A stretch of DNA of 64,000 nucleotides from Flavimobilis sp052324925. Lineage in GTDB: Bacteria; Actinomycetota; Actinomycetes; Actinomycetales; Cellulomonadaceae. The DNA lies in assembly GCA_052324925.1 (NCBI GenBank), contig JBQPRE010000006.1; one strand, written 5' to 3'. Numbering within the stretch: the first letter of the stretch is position 1; each line of letters opens with the position of its first letter. Below, in pieces: positions 8,209 through 16,356 of the stretch. The notes beneath the pieces are model-generated. The model had not been told where the DNA came from. It did not search any database and worked only from the letters and a program-made list of their open reading frames with translations. Position numbers and translations under genes: made by a program.

Positions 8209-8456
8209 CAGCTCGCGTCCGCGACGCGGACGACGTCCTCGATGACGGGGTTCGAGAGCAGCGTCTCCGCCGCCTGCTGCGCGGCAGCGAGGACCTCGGG
8301 GGTGACGGGACCCTCGACCTCGAGCTCGAAGCGCTTGCCCTGGCGGACGCTCGTGAACTGGGTGAAGCCGAGGCGGGGCAGCGCCCCGACGACGGCCTTG
8401 CCCTGCGGGTCGAGGATCTCGGGCTTGGGCATGACATCGACGACAACGCGTCCCAC
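8208..8456 (-). CDS. purS: Phosphoribosylformylglycinamidine synthase subunit PurS
   Basis: An 82-residue small subunit that bridges PurQ and PurL. The sequence runs GRVVVDVMPKPEILDPQGKA and ends PVIEDVVRVADAS, the full family length. The GTG start at 8456 is preferred over a longer frame because AGGAG lies nine bases upstream and homologues begin with this strand. A TAGGCT -10-like element about 60 bases upstream (complement of 8516-8521) may drive the operon. Confidence 0.95.
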   Translation of the reverse strand: MGRVVVDVMPKPEILDPQGKAVVGALPRLGFTQFTSVRQGKRFELEVEGPVTPEVLAAAQQAAETLLSNPVIEDVVRVADAS

Positions 8457-8515
8457 GGGGTGCTCCTGAGGATCTCGCGGACTCGAGGTCCGACAGTCGT
8501 GAGGGTTTCGCGGCC

Positions 8516-8521
8516 AGCCTA
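8516..8521 (-). promoter_or_regulatory. Possible -10 of the purS-purQ operon
   Basis: TAGGCT on the minus strand would give a leader of about 50 bases before the purS GTG. No clear -35 was found. Supported only by the TANNNT pattern and position. Confidence 0.35.
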
Positions 8522-8715
8522 CCGCCCGTGCGGGAGGCGCCGTCGTGCCACCCACACGTTGGACACCGCCTCCCCGAGACAGTGGTCAGCTCGGAGGTAC
8601 GCAGCAGCGCGAGGACGGCGGTGACGAGCCCGCCGAGCACGCCGAGCAGAAGGGGCAGGCGCCGAAGACGACTTTGGAAGCAACCCCCACACACTCGCTC
8701 CTGGAGACGGTCGGA

Positions 8716-9567
8716 TCAGCCAGCCGCGCGGCGCCGCCCCAGCGGCACGACGAGCGGCGTGCCCGTCACCGGATCCGGCACGACGCGGCTGCGCAGCCCG
8801 AACACCTCCTCGACGATCGCCTCCGTCACGACGTCGGCCGGCACGCCCTCCGCGACGATCCGCCCGTCCTTCATCGCGACCAGATGGTGCGCGTAGCGCG
8901 CCGCGAGGTTGAGGTCGTGCAGCACCATGACGACCGTCCGGCCCAGGTCACGGTTGAGGTCCGCCAGAAGGTCGAGCACGTCGACCTGGTGGGCGACGTC
9001 GAGGAACGTCGTCGGCTCGTCGAGCAGCAGCAGCGGGGTGCGCTGCGCGAGCGTCATCGCGATCCACACGCGCTGCCGCTGTCCGCCCGAGAGCTCGTCG
9101 ACCGACCGCCCTGCGAGGTCGAGCACGCCCGTGAGGGTGAGCGCCTCGGCGACGGCCGCGTCGTCGTCGGGGGTCCACCGGCGCAGCCAGCCCTGGTGCG
9201 GGTAACGCCCCCGCCCGACGAGGTCCGCGACCGTGATGCCCTCGGGCGCGAGCGGCGTCTGCGGCAACAGGCCGAGCACGCGTGCGACGTCCTTCGTCGG
9301 GCGGCTCGCGATGTCGGCACCGTCGAGCAGCACCGCGCCGGAGCGCGGTGCGAGCAGGCGTGCGAGCCCGCGCAGCAGCGTCGACTTGCCGCACGCGTTG
9401 GCTCCGACGATGACGGTCACGCGGCCTGGCGGGATCGTCACGGTGAGGTCGTCGACGACGAGCCGCTCGCCGTAGCCGAGGCTGAGCCCCGCAGCCGCGA
9501 GGGTATGTCCAGCCGCTTCGGCTACCCCGTGGGCGCCGCAGCCAGCCGACCCGTGATCGTCGTCCAC
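8716..9567 (-). CDS. Ferric-siderophore ABC transporter ATP-binding protein (FecE/FepC type)
   Basis: A 283-residue cytoplasmic ATPase. The Walker A motif is GANACGKST, the signature LSGGQRQR, and the Walker B LLLLDEPTTFLD is followed by a switch His in VLHDLNLAARYAHH. TTFLDVAHQVDVL and RRGRYPHQGW-like loops are characteristic of iron-siderophore importers. The GTG start abuts the preceding permease stop, and it is the last gene of the operon behind the IdeR-like box. It energises the two permeases at 9568-11696. Confidence 0.93.
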   Translation of the reverse strand: MDDDHGSAGCGAHGVAEAAGHTLAAAGLSLGYGERLVVDDLTVTIPPGRVTVIVGANACGKSTLLRGLARLLAPRSGAVLLDGADIASRPTKDVARVLGLLPQTPLAPEGITVADLVGRGRYPHQGWLRRWTPDDDAAVAEALTLTGVLDLAGRSVDELSGGQRQRVWIAMTLAQRTPLLLLDEPTTFLDVAHQVDVLDLLADLNRDLGRTVVMVLHDLNLAARYAHHLVAMKDGRIVAEGVPADVVTEAIVEEVFGLRSRVVPDPVTGTPLVVPLGRRRAAG

Positions 9568-10650
9568 TTATCCACCTTCCCCGGCGCGGTTGACGCGCGC
9601 CATGAGCCACAGCAAGACGGGGGCGCCCAGCACCCCGGTGACGACACCGACCGGTAACGCGGTCGGCAGGAGCGACGTCGCGACGAAGTCCGCGGCGAGC
9701 ACGAGGCAGGCACCGGTGAGGGCCGACGCACCGAGCGAGACGCCGCCGCCCGTCAGGCGCCGGGCGACCGGCCCCGAGAGGAACGCGACGAACGCGACCG
9801 GGCCCGCCGCAGCGGTCGCCATGGCCGCGAGGGCGACCGCAACGACGAGCAGCCCGGCCTTCGCAGGCTCGACGCGTGCACCAAGGCCCGCGGCAGCGTC
9901 GTCGCCGAGCTCGAGGGCGCGCAGCCCCAGCGCAGCGAGCCCGGCGAGCGGCAGCAGCACGACGAGCGCGGCCCACAGCACCGGCACGTCCGTCCACGAG
10001 GCGCGCGAGAGCGAGCCCGTGATCCACACGAGCGCGCGCGAGGCCTCGGTGACCTCAGAACGCGTGAGCGCCCACGCGGTCACGGCGTTGAGCACGGCCG
10101 CCACGCCCACGCCGACGAGCACGAAGCGGTAGCCCGAGATGGTCCCCCGCCGCGCGAGCACGTAGATGACCACGGCGGTGACGAGGGCGCCGACGAGCGC
10201 GATCGGCGCGACCGCGACCGCGCCGAGCCCGCCGACAGTGATGCCGAGGACCGCGGCCGCGCTCGCTCCCGCCGTGATCCCGATGACATCGGGACTTGCG
10301 AGCGGGTTGCGGACGAGCGTCTGGAAGATCGTTCCCGACGTCCCGAAGGCGGCGCCGACGCCGAGCGCGGTGAGCAGCCGAGGCAGGCGCTGCTCCATGA
10401 TGATGAATGTCGCACCGGGAATCTGCTCCCCGCCGAGGATGCGCACGACGTCGACGAGCGCGACCTTGAACGACCCCATCGTGAGGGTCACGACGGTGAG
10501 GACGAGCGCGAGACCCACGAGCGACGCACCCACGAGCACGCGGCGGCGACGCCCACGGGCGCGGACCGCACGGACCTGTGCCACGGCGGGCACGGCCGTG
10601 GCCGCGGCGGTGGAGGCACCGGGCTCAGCGACCGCGGAGCGCGCGTTCAC
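9568..10650 (-). CDS. Ferric-siderophore ABC permease (FecCD family), second subunit
   Basis: A 360-residue polytopic permease of the BtuC/FecCD family, about ten membrane segments. Family marks include LPRLLTALGVGAAFGTSGTIFQ, NPLASPDVIGITAGAS, and GPVAFVAFLSGPVARRL near residue 280. The GTG start at 10650 overlaps the preceding permease stop by four bases (GTGA) and was chosen because the longer open frame upstream only reads through that gene. It should form a heterodimer with the 10647-11696 product. Confidence 0.93.
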   Translation of the reverse strand: MNARSAVAEPGASTAAATAVPAVAQVRAVRARGRRRRVLVGASLVGLALVLTVVTLTMGSFKVALVDVVRILGGEQIPGATFIIMEQRLPRLLTALGVGAAFGTSGTIFQTLVRNPLASPDVIGITAGASAAAVLGITVGGLGAVAVAPIALVGALVTAVVIYVLARRGTISGYRFVLVGVGVAAVLNAVTAWALTRSEVTEASRALVWITGSLSRASWTDVPVLWAALVVLLPLAGLAALGLRALELGDDAAAGLGARVEPAKAGLLVVAVALAAMATAAAGPVAFVAFLSGPVARRLTGGGVSLGASALTGACLVLAADFVATSLLPTALPVGVVTGVLGAPVLLWLMARVNRAGEGG

Positions 10651-11696
10651 AGCTCTGCCAGCCGACGACGGCGCACGAGCACGATGAACACCGGAGCGCC
10701 GACGACCGCGGTGACGAGCCCGACCTCGAGCTGCCCGGGCGCGGCGACGACGCGTCCCACAATGTCTGACACGACGAGGAGAGCTGCACCGAGGACCGCC
10801 GAGTACGGCAGCAGCCACCGGTGGTCGGAGCCCGTGATCGCGCGTCCCACGTGCGGTACGACGAGGCCGACGAAGGCGATCGGCCCGGCGAGCGCCGTTG
10901 CGGCTCCGCAGAGCAGAACGACGGCCGACCCGACGATGACGCGCGTGAGCCCGACGCGCTGCCCGAGGCCGCGAGCGACATCGTCACCGAGCGCGGCGAT
11001 GTCGAGCATGCGGCCCGAGGCGAGCGCGAGAACCACGCCCACGGCGAGGAACGGGGCGAGCGGCGCGATCTGGCCGAGGTCACGGCCACCGACCGAGCCG
11101 ACCTGCCAGAAGCGGAACGTGTCGAGAGCGTCGGTCTGCGTGACGAGCACAGCCGTGACGAGACTCGTGAGCGCCGCCGTCACGCACGCGCCCGCAAGCG
11201 CGAGCTTGACCGGCGTGGCGCCCTCCCGCCCGGCGGACGCAACACCGTGGACGACGACGGTCGCCCCCGCCGCCCCGGCGAACGCGAACCAGACGTAGCC
11301 GCGCGGGTCGCTCACACCCGCGACGAAGATGCCAAGGACGACGGCAGCGCTCGCGCCCGCATTGATGCCGAGGATCCCGGGGTCGCCGAGCGGGTTGCGC
11401 GTGAGGCCTTGCATGAGGGTGCCCGCCAGGCCGAGCGCAACGCCCACGATCATCGCGACGACCGTGCGCGGAAGACGCGAGCGCACGGCGGCGTGATCAA
11501 AGTTCGCGGGGTCGAAGGAGGTGAGTGCCTGCCATGCGTCAGCCGGCGCGACCTGCCGCGCACCCACGCCGACCGACACGACGACGAGAACAGCCAGGAC
11601 GACGACGCCGACGAGCAACCCCGCAGCGAGCGCGGGCGCACGGCGCAGCGGCCGCACCCTGCTGGGTGCGGCCGCTGGTCGCGTCGGCGTTGTCAT
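10647..11696 (-). CDS. Ferric-siderophore ABC permease (FecCD family), first subunit
   Basis: A 349-residue FecCD-type permease: LPRTVVAMIVGVALGLAGTL, NPLGDPGILGINAGAS and GPIAFVGLVVPHVGRAI are the conserved landmarks, with a C-terminal VGAPVFIVLVRRRRL. The ATG at 11696 lies ten bases after the stop of the binding-protein gene. The two permeases differ in sequence, so import uses a heterodimeric channel, as in FepDG-type systems. Confidence 0.93.
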   Translation of the reverse strand: MTTPTRPAAAPSRVRPLRRAPALAAGLLVGVVVLAVLVVVSVGVGARQVAPADAWQALTSFDPANFDHAAVRSRLPRTVVAMIVGVALGLAGTLMQGLTRNPLGDPGILGINAGASAAVVLGIFVAGVSDPRGYVWFAFAGAAGATVVVHGVASAGREGATPVKLALAGACVTAALTSLVTAVLVTQTDALDTFRFWQVGSVGGRDLGQIAPLAPFLAVGVVLALASGRMLDIAALGDDVARGLGQRVGLTRVIVGSAVVLLCGAATALAGPIAFVGLVVPHVGRAITGSDHRWLLPYSAVLGAALLVVSDIVGRVVAAPGQLEVGLVTAVVGAPVFIVLVRRRRLAEL

Positions 11697-11706
11697 CGTG
11701 CGGTAC

Positions 11707-12765
11707 TCATCCGAGCTTGCTGACCGCCTCAACGAGCTTCGGGACGTACGCCTCGATCGCCCACGGGACCGAGAGCGGCGAGGGAGCCGACGTCGAGAGG
11801 TTGAACGTCGGGTCGTCGAGCGCGACGATCGAACCCCGCTGGATCGCGGGGATCTTGCCGAGCAGGGGGTCGCTCTTGACAGCCTCGAGGTGCTCCGCGT
11901 TGTCCACGTAGGCGAGGACGACGTCAGCATCGATCTGGTCGACGAGCTCGGCCGAGAGCGTGCCGAAGAAGCCCTCGGTGGTCGCCGAGAGCTCGGTGAT
12001 CTTGGGGGCGTCAACCATGCCGAGTGCCTTGAGGAACTGCACGCGCGAGTCGGTTGCGGTGTAGAAGAACACGCTCGACGGGTCGCTCGACGTGAACGAC
12101 AGGTACGCAAAGCTCTTGCCCTGGATCGCGGGGCTGTCCGCGACCGCGTCGGCGATCTGCTTCTCGATCGACGCCTTGACGTCGGCTGCCTTGGCGTCGA
12201 GGCCGAGCGCCGTGCCCGTCATCGCGAGCTGGTCCTGCCACGACGTGCCCCATGCGGCATCCGGGTAGGCGACGGTCGGAGCGATCTTCGAGAGCTTCTC
12301 GTAGTCGGGCTTCTCGAAGCCGCCGTACACGCCGAGGATGAGGTCGGGGGCAGCCTTGGCGAGGCCGTCGTAGTCGAGGCCGTCGGCCTCGTCGAGGAGG
12401 GCGGGTGTCTGCGCGCCGGCGCCCTCGAGCGCGGTGCGGACCCACGGCAGGAGACCGTCGGCGTCGCCGCCGTACGTGGCAGCCGGCATCGCGACGGGGA
12501 CGACGCCCAGGGCGAGCGCCGCGTCCTGGTTGGCCCAGGAGACCGTTGCGACGCGCTGCGGCTGGGCGTCGATCGTCGTCGAACCGAAGACATGCGAGAC
12601 GGTCACGGGGAACGCGGCCGCGTCAGACGCGGTCGTCGGCGCGGCCGGAGCCGGCGTCGACCCAGCCGGGGTGTCCGTCGTGCAGGCAGTGAGCGCGGCT
12701 GCGGCCAGGAGGCTCGTGACTGCCGCTGCGAAGGCGCGCGGACGGCGGGTGCGTGAGGAGATCAC
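11707..12765 (-). CDS. Iron-siderophore-binding lipoprotein (FecB/FepB type)
   Basis: A 352-residue solute-binding protein. The GTG start is followed by ISSRTRRPRAFAAAVTSLLA and a lipobox ending LTAC near residue 27, so the mature protein is lipid-anchored. The fold is that of class III binding proteins: VTVSHVFGSTTIDAQPQRVA near the start, LDYDGLAKAAPDLILGVYGG, a single long linker helix, and a final DDPTFNLSTSAPSPLSVPWA. The start at 12765 has AAAGG about a dozen bases upstream; longer frames only read through the upstream gene. It captures the ferric-siderophore for the FecCD permeases. Confidence 0.92.
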   Translation of the reverse strand: MISSRTRRPRAFAAAVTSLLAAAALTACTTDTPAGSTPAPAAPTTASDAAAFPVTVSHVFGSTTIDAQPQRVATVSWANQDAALALGVVPVAMPAATYGGDADGLLPWVRTALEGAGAQTPALLDEADGLDYDGLAKAAPDLILGVYGGFEKPDYEKLSKIAPTVAYPDAAWGTSWQDQLAMTGTALGLDAKAADVKASIEKQIADAVADSPAIQGKSFAYLSFTSSDPSSVFFYTATDSRVQFLKALGMVDAPKITELSATTEGFFGTLSAELVDQIDADVVLAYVDNAEHLEAVKSDPLLGKIPAIQRGSIVALDDPTFNLSTSAPSPLSVPWAIEAYVPKLVEAVSKLG

Positions 12766-12814
12766 GGCGGTGGTGCCTTTCGTCAAAGGGTGGTGCGGGA
12801 GGGCGATTCGCGTG

Positions 12815-13927
12815 TCAGCACTCCGCGCGGCCGAGGCGCCAGTAGCCCATGAAGGCCACCCAACGACGGTCGGCGCCGAGGTCCTGGACGAGGTGCCTGC
12901 GGAGGTCGCGAACGGTCGCGGCCTCCCCGGCGATCCAGGCGTAACAACCGTCGGCTGCCCCGGTGGGCTCGACGGGAGAGTCTGCCGCGCCGGCGCGGGC
13001 CTGCGTCGCGGGTGTGTCCCAGAGGACCGTCGTGTCGACGTCGACGTCCTCGACGACGTCGGGCAGGCGGGCGTGCCCCAGGCCGCACGAGCGACCCACG
13101 GTGCAGATGCCGCACCCGTCGACACGAGCCGCCATGGCGCGACGCACTGCGTCGTCGAGGCGGGCGCCGTGCGGCAGCGGGGCGCCGTCGTGCGCGGCCA
13201 CGCGCGTCCCTCCCGGGAGCGTGACCTCGCCTGCAGGACCGACGACCACGTCGGCGGGCAGGCCGGGGACGCGCGGGAGCCACGTGAGGCGGACGCCCGC
13301 AGGAAGGGTGAGGTCGAGCGCGTCCTGCGGGACGGGGATCTCGATGTAGGCCTCGGCGTCGGTTCCGGGGGCGAGCGACTCGCAGATCGCGGCGATCGCC
13401 GGGGCTGCGGTCTCGTCGCCCGCGAGAACGACTCGACGCGCGCCGATGGGCGGGGCCCACTCGAGGCCGACCGCATCGCCCTGCCACCTGGCGTTGGGTC
13501 CGGAGATGACGGCGGTGGCGCCGGGGGAGAGGGCCGCGGCCCAGCGAGACGCGGGCCCTGCAGCCGGGCCGGTTCCGTGCAGGACCATGTCGATGTCGAG
13601 CTCGGTCGCGGTCCCCGCGCCCCTGATCGCGCGGACCGTGTACGTGCGCATGGGGCTGCGTTCGGAGGCGGGCGCCTCGCGCCACCGGGCGAACCAGTCG
13701 TCGCCGTCAAAGTCCTCGCGACGAGCCGGGGTGCCGTCGGGGGCGGGAAGCGCGAGCTTGAGGCGCTGATCGAGGCCTGCGCGGCCGAGATCGGCGAGGT
13801 CGTCACCGACGAAGGTCACGCGCACGAACGACGGCGACAGACGCACGACGCGCGCGACCGCGACGTCGAAGGCGCGGTACGCGGACGCCGTGCGGACACG
13901 GCGAGGGGTCGCGGTCACGGAAGCCAT
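12815..13927 (-). CDS. NADPH-dependent ferric-siderophore reductase (siderophore-interacting protein)
   Basis: A 370-residue SIP-family flavoprotein that reduces imported ferric-siderophore to release iron. The FAD-binding start has RTYTVRAIR near residue 93, the NAD(P)H domain has VVLAGDETAAPAIAAI near 165, and the C-terminus reads YAWIAGEAATVRDLRRHL and VAFMGYWRLG, all standard. It is longer than compact SIPs (about 280) because of a 70-90 residue insert containing Cys272, Cys275 and Cys281 (C-x2-C-x5-C); further Cys residues are 328 and 370. First gene of the operon, with an IdeR-like box overlapping its start region and a CATACT -10 exactly six bases before the ATG. Confidence 0.92.
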   Translation of the reverse strand: MASVTATPRRVRTASAYRAFDVAVARVVRLSPSFVRVTFVGDDLADLGRAGLDQRLKLALPAPDGTPARREDFDGDDWFARWREAPASERSPMRTYTVRAIRGAGTATELDIDMVLHGTGPAAGPASRWAAALSPGATAVISGPNARWQGDAVGLEWAPPIGARRVVLAGDETAAPAIAAICESLAPGTDAEAYIEIPVPQDALDLTLPAGVRLTWLPRVPGLPADVVVGPAGEVTLPGGTRVAAHDGAPLPHGARLDDAVRRAMAARVDGCGICTVGRSCGLGHARLPDVVEDVDVDTTVLWDTPATQARAGAADSPVEPTGAADGCYAWIAGEAATVRDLRRHLVQDLGADRRWVAFMGYWRLGRAEC

Positions 13928-13935
13928 GCCTCAAG

Positions 13936-13954
13936 TATGGCATGCCTTACCTAA
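13936..13954 (-). promoter_or_regulatory. IdeR/DtxR iron box of the siderophore operon
   Basis: On the minus strand TTAGGTAAGGCATGCCATA matches the DtxR consensus TWAGGTWAGSCTWACCTWA at 16 of 19 positions. It covers the presumed -10 (CATACT, complement of 13934-13939) and lies 9-27 bases before the start codon, the right place for iron-dependent repression of the five-gene operon at 8716-13927. Confidence 0.85.
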
Positions 13955-13990
13955 GCGCCGCGCTGTGACCTGCGCCATATCGCGGTGCCG

Positions 13991-16207
13991 TCAGTCGAGC
14001 GGACGGCCCGTCAGACGCGCGAACGCCTCGAGGTACCGCTCCCGCGTCGCGTCCACGACCTCGTCCGGAAGCGCAGGCGGCTCGGCACCGCTCGCGCGGT
14101 CCCAGCCCGACGCCGCCGAGACGAGCCAGTCCCGCACGTGCTGCTTGTCAAAGCTCGGCTGAGCACGCCCCGGCCGCCACTCGTCCGCAGCCCAGAAGCG
14201 CGACGAGTCAGGCGTGAGCACCTCGTCGCCCAGGACAATGGCGCCCGTGACGGGGTCGAGCCCGAACTCGAGCTTCGTGTCAGCGAGGATGACGCCCCGC
14301 TCACGTGCGAGCCCGGCCGCACGCGTGTAGACCTCGAGCGTCAGCGCGCGCAGACGAGCGGCGTTCTCGACGCCGATTCGCTCGGCGACGACGTCGAACG
14401 AGACGTTCTCGTCGTGCTCGCCCACCTCAGCCTTCGTCGCCGGGGTGAAGATCGCCTCCGGAAGCGCTGAGCCGTCCTCGAGACCGTCGGGCAGCGGAAC
14501 CCCGCACACCGTGCGCGTCGCCCGGTACTCGACGAGCCCCGAGCCCGTGAGATAGCCACGAGCGACGCACTCGACGGGGAACATCTCCAGACGCCGGCAG
14601 ATCATCGCGCGGCCCGCGACCGCGGCCGGGACGAGCCCGTCGCCGTCCGCGCGCGACGTCTCGACCGAAACGACGTGGTGGTCGACGACGTCGGCCAGCT
14701 GCTCGAACCACCACAGGCTCAGCTGCGTGAGCACCGTGCCCTTGCCGGGGATCTCGCTCGCCAGCACGTAGTCATAGGCCGAGATCCGGTCGGAGGCGAC
14801 GACGAGCACGACGTCGCCCGCGGGGTGCTCGCCCACGGGTTCGTAGAGGTCCCGGACCTTGCCCGAGTAGACGTGGCGCCAGCCAGGAAGATCGAGCGCC
14901 GTCCCGCCGCCCGGCACGGCGAGGGCAGGCGTGGCGATCGGCTCCCCCAGGCCCGCAGCGCGCGCGGCGATGTCCGACCGGTGGTGAGAGCCCTCGAGAG
15001 TGATGCGACCGACGCCCGCATAGGCGGCCTCGCGCGCCACGTCGAGGTCAGCCCCGACGCCGACGACTGACAGGACGCGACCGCCCGTCGCGACGAGCGT
15101 GCCGTCAACCGATGACGTCCCGGCATGCAGCACGTGCACACCCGCCAGCTCCGCGGCAGCGTCGATGCCCGTGATCGGATCCCCGGAACGCACGTCGCCC
15201 GGGTAGCCTCCCGCGGCGACGACGACCGTGACCGCCGCCTCGTCCGACCACTCGAGCGCTCCGAGCGAGCCGACCGTGCCCGTCGCCGCCGCGTAGAGGA
15301 CGGACGAGAGAGGCGTGCGCAGCCGCGCGAGCACGACCTGGGTCTCGGGGTCACCGAAGCGCGCATTGAACTCGACGACGCGGGTGCCCTTCGACGTGAG
15401 GGCGAGGCCCACGTAGAGGATCCCGGCGAACGGGGTGCCGCGTCGGGCCATCTCGTCGATCGTCGGCTGCGCAACCGTCGCGACGACCTCGTCGACGAGT
15501 CCTGCGGGAGCCCACGGGAGGGGCGAGTACGCGCCCATGCCCCCGGTGTTCGGCCCCGCGTCAGCATCGTAGGCGCGCTTGAAGTCTTGGGCGGGGGCGA
15601 GCGGGAGGACCGTGCGGCCGTCCGAGACGCAGAAGAGAGAGACCTCGGGCCCGTCGAGATACTCCTCGAGGACCACGCGAGCCTCCGCGCCGCGGGCCTC
15701 GAGGCACGCAGCTGCGTGCGCAAGCGCCTCAGCGCGGTCCGTCGTCACGACGACGCCCTTGCCCGCGGCCAGACCGTCGTCCTTGACGACGTACGGAGCA
15801 CCCAGGTCGTCGAGCCCGGCCTCGACCTCGGCGAGCGTCGTGCACACGACGGGGCGCGCGGTCGGGACGTTCGCGGCCGCCATGACCTCTTTCGCGAACG
15901 CCTTCGAGCCCTCGAGCGCGGCAGCGGCCGCGTCCGGGCCGAACACGGGGAAGCCGGCAGCACGCAACGCGTCGCCCACGCCTGCGACGAGCGGAGCCTC
16001 GGGACCGATGACGACGAGCTCGGCGCCGAGCCGCTCCGCAAGGGCCACGACAGCGGGCGCCTCGGTCACGCTCACCTCGTGCTGCGCGGCCATGACACCG
16101 ATCCCGGGATTGCCCGGCGCGGCGTGCAGCTCGTGCGCGCCCTCGGACGCGAGGGAGTGGACGATGGCGTGCTCGCGGGCACCTGTTCCCAGGACGAGGA
16201 TCTTCAC
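13991..16207 (-). CDS. purD/purC: PurD-PurC fusion: GAR synthetase joined to SAICAR synthetase
   Basis: One uninterrupted 738-codon frame encodes two purine enzymes. Residues 1 to about 425 are PurD: KILVLGTGAREHAI start, ATP-grasp core with VVKDDGLAAGKGV, and GPNTGGMGAYSP. After a short linker (GEPIATPALAVPGGGTALD), residues from about 437 onward are PurC: YSGKVRDLYE, ASDRISAYDYVL, ARGYLTGSGL, ADTKLEFGLD and LTPDSSRFW. PurD makes glycinamide ribonucleotide (step 2) and PurC makes SAICAR. The two are usually separate proteins. No stop, frameshift or internal ribosome site is seen at the junction. TAGGAT about 12 bases before the ATG is a possible -10. Confidence 0.95.
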   Translation of the reverse strand: MKILVLGTGAREHAIVHSLASEGAHELHAAPGNPGIGVMAAQHEVSVTEAPAVVALAERLGAELVVIGPEAPLVAGVGDALRAAGFPVFGPDAAAAALEGSKAFAKEVMAAANVPTARPVVCTTLAEVEAGLDDLGAPYVVKDDGLAAGKGVVVTTDRAEALAHAAACLEARGAEARVVLEEYLDGPEVSLFCVSDGRTVLPLAPAQDFKRAYDADAGPNTGGMGAYSPLPWAPAGLVDEVVATVAQPTIDEMARRGTPFAGILYVGLALTSKGTRVVEFNARFGDPETQVVLARLRTPLSSVLYAAATGTVGSLGALEWSDEAAVTVVVAAGGYPGDVRSGDPITGIDAAAELAGVHVLHAGTSSVDGTLVATGGRVLSVVGVGADLDVAREAAYAGVGRITLEGSHHRSDIAARAAGLGEPIATPALAVPGGGTALDLPGWRHVYSGKVRDLYEPVGEHPAGDVVLVVASDRISAYDYVLASEIPGKGTVLTQLSLWWFEQLADVVDHHVVSVETSRADGDGLVPAAVAGRAMICRRLEMFPVECVARGYLTGSGLVEYRATRTVCGVPLPDGLEDGSALPEAIFTPATKAEVGEHDENVSFDVVAERIGVENAARLRALTLEVYTRAAGLARERGVILADTKLEFGLDPVTGAIVLGDEVLTPDSSRFWAADEWRPGRAQPSFDKQHVRDWLVSAASGWDRASGAEPPALPDEVVDATRERYLEAFARLTGRPLD

Positions 16208-16344
16208 GTGGGAATCCTACGGGCGAGCCACCACGGCCCGCCGGAGGCGTCCACGGACGCTCCGCACTACCTCATGCACCGCATCTTCACCTTCCCTCAC
16301 CTGATCCGACAGTCACCCCACTCCCACCCACTGCGACGTGCCGC

Positions 16345-16350
16345 TAAGTT
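16345..16350 (+). promoter_or_regulatory. Putative leaderless -10 of the LCP gene
   Basis: TAAGTT is followed by exactly six bases and the GTG at 16357, with no purine-rich ribosome site. One of nine such arrangements in the window. Confidence 0.5.
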
Positions 16351-16356
16351 GCTAGC

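Noticed and set aside
8460..8694. Minus-strand frame with a membrane-like segment (LPLLLGVLGGLVTAVLALL) upstream of purS
   Set aside because: It has no stop before purS and would read through it in another frame; a TAGGCT -10 for purS lies inside it. A real small protein would need a stop.
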